Assembly (NCBI GenBank): GCA_038230215.1
Contig: JBBRNR010000001.1
Location: forward strand, 248,001-312,000
Length of the DNA: 64,000 nt
Origin: DASVRZ01 sp038230215
Lineage (GTDB): Bacteria; Verrucomicrobiota; Verrucomicrobiia; Chthoniobacterales; DASVRZ01
Direction of reading: 5' to 3'
The position numbers were made by a program, and so were the translations under genes. Under the pieces are notes generated by a model that saw nothing but the letters and a program-made list of their open reading frames with translations, was not told where the DNA came from and searched no databases. Of this stretch, positions 62,510 through 64,000 are shown in pieces. The stretch's first letter is position 1. Each line of letters starts with the position of its first letter.

Positions 62510-63868
62510 TTACGCCGCAGCCAGGGCCATGCGGTTTTGTTTTCTCATGACCATGAGCATGGCGCAGCCGCCGATGGCTCCGAAGCCGGCCATGATGGGA
62601 TACCACGCGCCCCAACCATATTTGTCGATGGCCCAGCCGGTGAGCGGCAGGGCGATGGCGGTGCCGTAGTATTGGAAGCTGTCGATGACGCCGCTGGCAA
62701 ACCCGGCCATTTTCCTGCCGCCGATGTCCATGGGGGCGGCGGTGCCGACGATGCTGTGGGTGGAGTTGGCGGTGAAGGCGATGAGGATGAGGAAGGTGCA
62801 GCCGATGAAGATGCCGCTGGGGGTGGGGCCGACGCGCCCACTGATGACGACAGCGGCGGCGATGAGGATGACGCAGGCTTCGATGAAGTAGAGGGTCATG
62901 GCCACAGGCGAGCGGCGGCCTTTAAAGATTTTATCGGAGATGATGCCGGAGCCGAAGGAGCCGAGGACGGCGACGAGCGGCATGAGGTTCACAGTCCAGG
63001 CGACCGCGGTGGGTTTGCTGGCAAGGTCGAGTTTGAGCACGTCGTGAAAGTAGAGGATCATGAGTTGATCGGAGCTATTGCGGACGGCACCGGTGCAGGC
63101 GTAGGCAAGTGCGTAGTACCAGACGAGAGGGTGACGGAAGATGGTGAGAAACGATTCGGCGATGCTACTACGGGTGCCGGTGTCGGGTTCTTCGTCGTCG
63201 AGCACGGCGTCGGGGTGGCCTGCGGCGGCGGGGGTTTCCTTCACAAAAATGGCAAAGAGGATGGCGGCAAATGCGACGATGAAGGGCGGCACGCGGAAGA
63301 GGTAATGCCAGTCGCCGGTGGAGATGACCCAAGTGCCGACGGTGATGCCCGCGAGGATGATGGGGGCGAAGTTGTTGATGGCAAATTGCCCCATCTGGAT
63401 CATGAAGCCGAAGATGCCGGCGAAGGTGCCGCGCTCGGTCTTGTGGAACCAGGCAGCGTTGATTTTAATCATGCCGGGTGCGCCGAAGGATTGCATGTAG
63501 CCGTTGAAGAGCCAGATGAGGGAGAACGTCGAGAAGGTGCCGACGAAGGAGGCGAAGCCGAAGATGAGGTTGACGATGATGGTGCCCGCAGCGCCGATGA
63601 GCATGGCGGTTTTGCCGCCGATTTTGTCGGTAAGGAGGCCGTTGACGAGCTGGCCGGTGCCGTAAGCGAGCGACCACGCGCTGAGCATGCTGGTGATCTG
63701 GAGTTTGTTGAAGCCAAACTCGGCGACCATGCCGGGTGTGGCGAACCGGAAGTTGTACCGGCACATGTAGAACGACGCGTAGAGGAGGCCGATGATGAAC
63801 CAATTGAGACCGCGGCGGGGTCGGAAGCCGGGTGGATGGACGAGGGTTGCAGCGGGGGAATGTGCCAT
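62510..63868 (-). CDS. OPA-family organophosphate:phosphate antiporter (GlpT/UhpT-like)
   Basis: 452 residues from the ATG of MAHSPAATLVHPP; a longer in-frame start exists. About twelve spans. The motif ASFYMCRYNFRFATPGMVAEF near the N-terminus is typical of glycerol-3-phosphate or hexose-phosphate antiporters. Probably imports a sugar or glycerol phosphate in exchange for phosphate. The 63869-64000 edge holds no complete gene. Confidence 0.85.
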   Translation of the reverse strand: MAHSPAATLVHPPGFRPRRGLNWFIIGLLYASFYMCRYNFRFATPGMVAEFGFNKLQITSMLSAWSLAYGTGQLVNGLLTDKIGGKTAMLIGAAGTIIVNLIFGFASFVGTFSTFSLIWLFNGYMQSFGAPGMIKINAAWFHKTERGTFAGIFGFMIQMGQFAINNFAPIILAGITVGTWVISTGDWHYLFRVPPFIVAFAAILFAIFVKETPAAAGHPDAVLDDEEPDTGTRSSIAESFLTIFRHPLVWYYALAYACTGAVRNSSDQLMILYFHDVLKLDLASKPTAVAWTVNLMPLVAVLGSFGSGIISDKIFKGRRSPVAMTLYFIEACVILIAAAVVISGRVGPTPSGIFIGCTFLILIAFTANSTHSIVGTAAPMDIGGRKMAGFASGVIDSFQYYGTAIALPLTGWAIDKYGWGAWYPIMAGFGAIGGCAMLMVMRKQNRMALAAA

Positions 63869-64000
63869 GAGTTTAAGTGAATCACGTTGCCTCAGGACCG
63901 ACGATAAAAACTGTGGCAAATGGTGTCTGTTTGTTCAATGCAGGCACTCCGGTGGCGTCTGAAACAAAAGCCGCGCTCCACACGCGGTCGAGTCGCGATG

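Noticed and set aside
62360..63880. 506-codon Gly/Asp-rich frame opposite the OPA transporter
   Set aside because: Composition is the complement of a hydrophobic membrane protein; the minus frame has the real motif.

Overview
This 64 kb window looks like ordinary chromosome from a Gram-negative, GC-rich member of the Verrucomicrobiota (inferred). The evidence is the outer-membrane lipid and TonB machinery, the DUF2934/DUF5985-type small genes, the very large poly-HAMP hybrid kinase, and dispersed palindromic repeats of a kind I know from that phylum. There is no rRNA, CRISPR array, recognisable transposase or prophage. One tRNA is present.

Layout. 0-4.5 kb (minus): lipoprotein, MMPL exporter, lipid acyltransferase and LolA-like chaperone, probably the envelope end of a lipid-like product cluster running off the left edge. 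4.8-7.0 kb: secreted G8/beta-helix protein. 7.2-8.4 kb: LptF/LptG permease. 8.4-11.2 kb: accessory stretch with a relatively AT-rich unknown gene, an HNH endonuclease, a 21-bp tandem array, an inverted palindromic repeat pair and an unknown gene (family copy A). 11.2-15.3 kb (minus): hemL, a phytase-like esterase and small DUF genes. 15.5-24.4 kb (plus): a 2395-residue kinase with fourteen 92-residue HAMP repeats, plus a second hybrid kinase. 24.4-26.4 kb: SAM-I riboswitch controlling a threonine-synthase-like enzyme, a ThiS/MoaD-like carrier and a NIL-domain protein. 26.4-36.4 kb (minus): polysaccharide deacetylase/purB, a 57-residue gene, an ogg-comB-tonB-exbB-exbD-def operon, a response regulator, and HAD-CAP-plsC. 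36.7-44.0 kb: osmC, a second 21-bp array, then nuoE-nuoF-nuoG interrupted by an opposite-strand hybrid kinase. 44.1-48.3 kb (minus): minor-pilin-like operon and tRNA-Ala(CGC). 48.4-56.4 kb: M29-like peptidase, then aroC-cvpA-gatB-alkaline phosphatase-FKBP-infC. 56.4-64 kb: radical SAM, HAD, VOC and MFS genes, then a second repeat-pair + 21-bp array + family gene (copy B), an unknown gene, a cluster of mini-hairpins and an OPA-family transporter.

The most interesting signal is a recurring module. Two homologous proteins of unknown function (10204-10938 and 60856-61551) each lie just downstream of an array of degenerate repeats with an exact 21-bp period, and beside an inverted pair of palindromes that share a hairpin. 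A third array (37158-37430) stands alone beside nuoG. Other leads are the SAM-riboswitch operon, which suggests carrier-protein sulphur transfer in methionine synthesis; infC starting at ATA behind a perfect Shine-Dalgarno; and the kinase embedded antisense inside nuoEFG.
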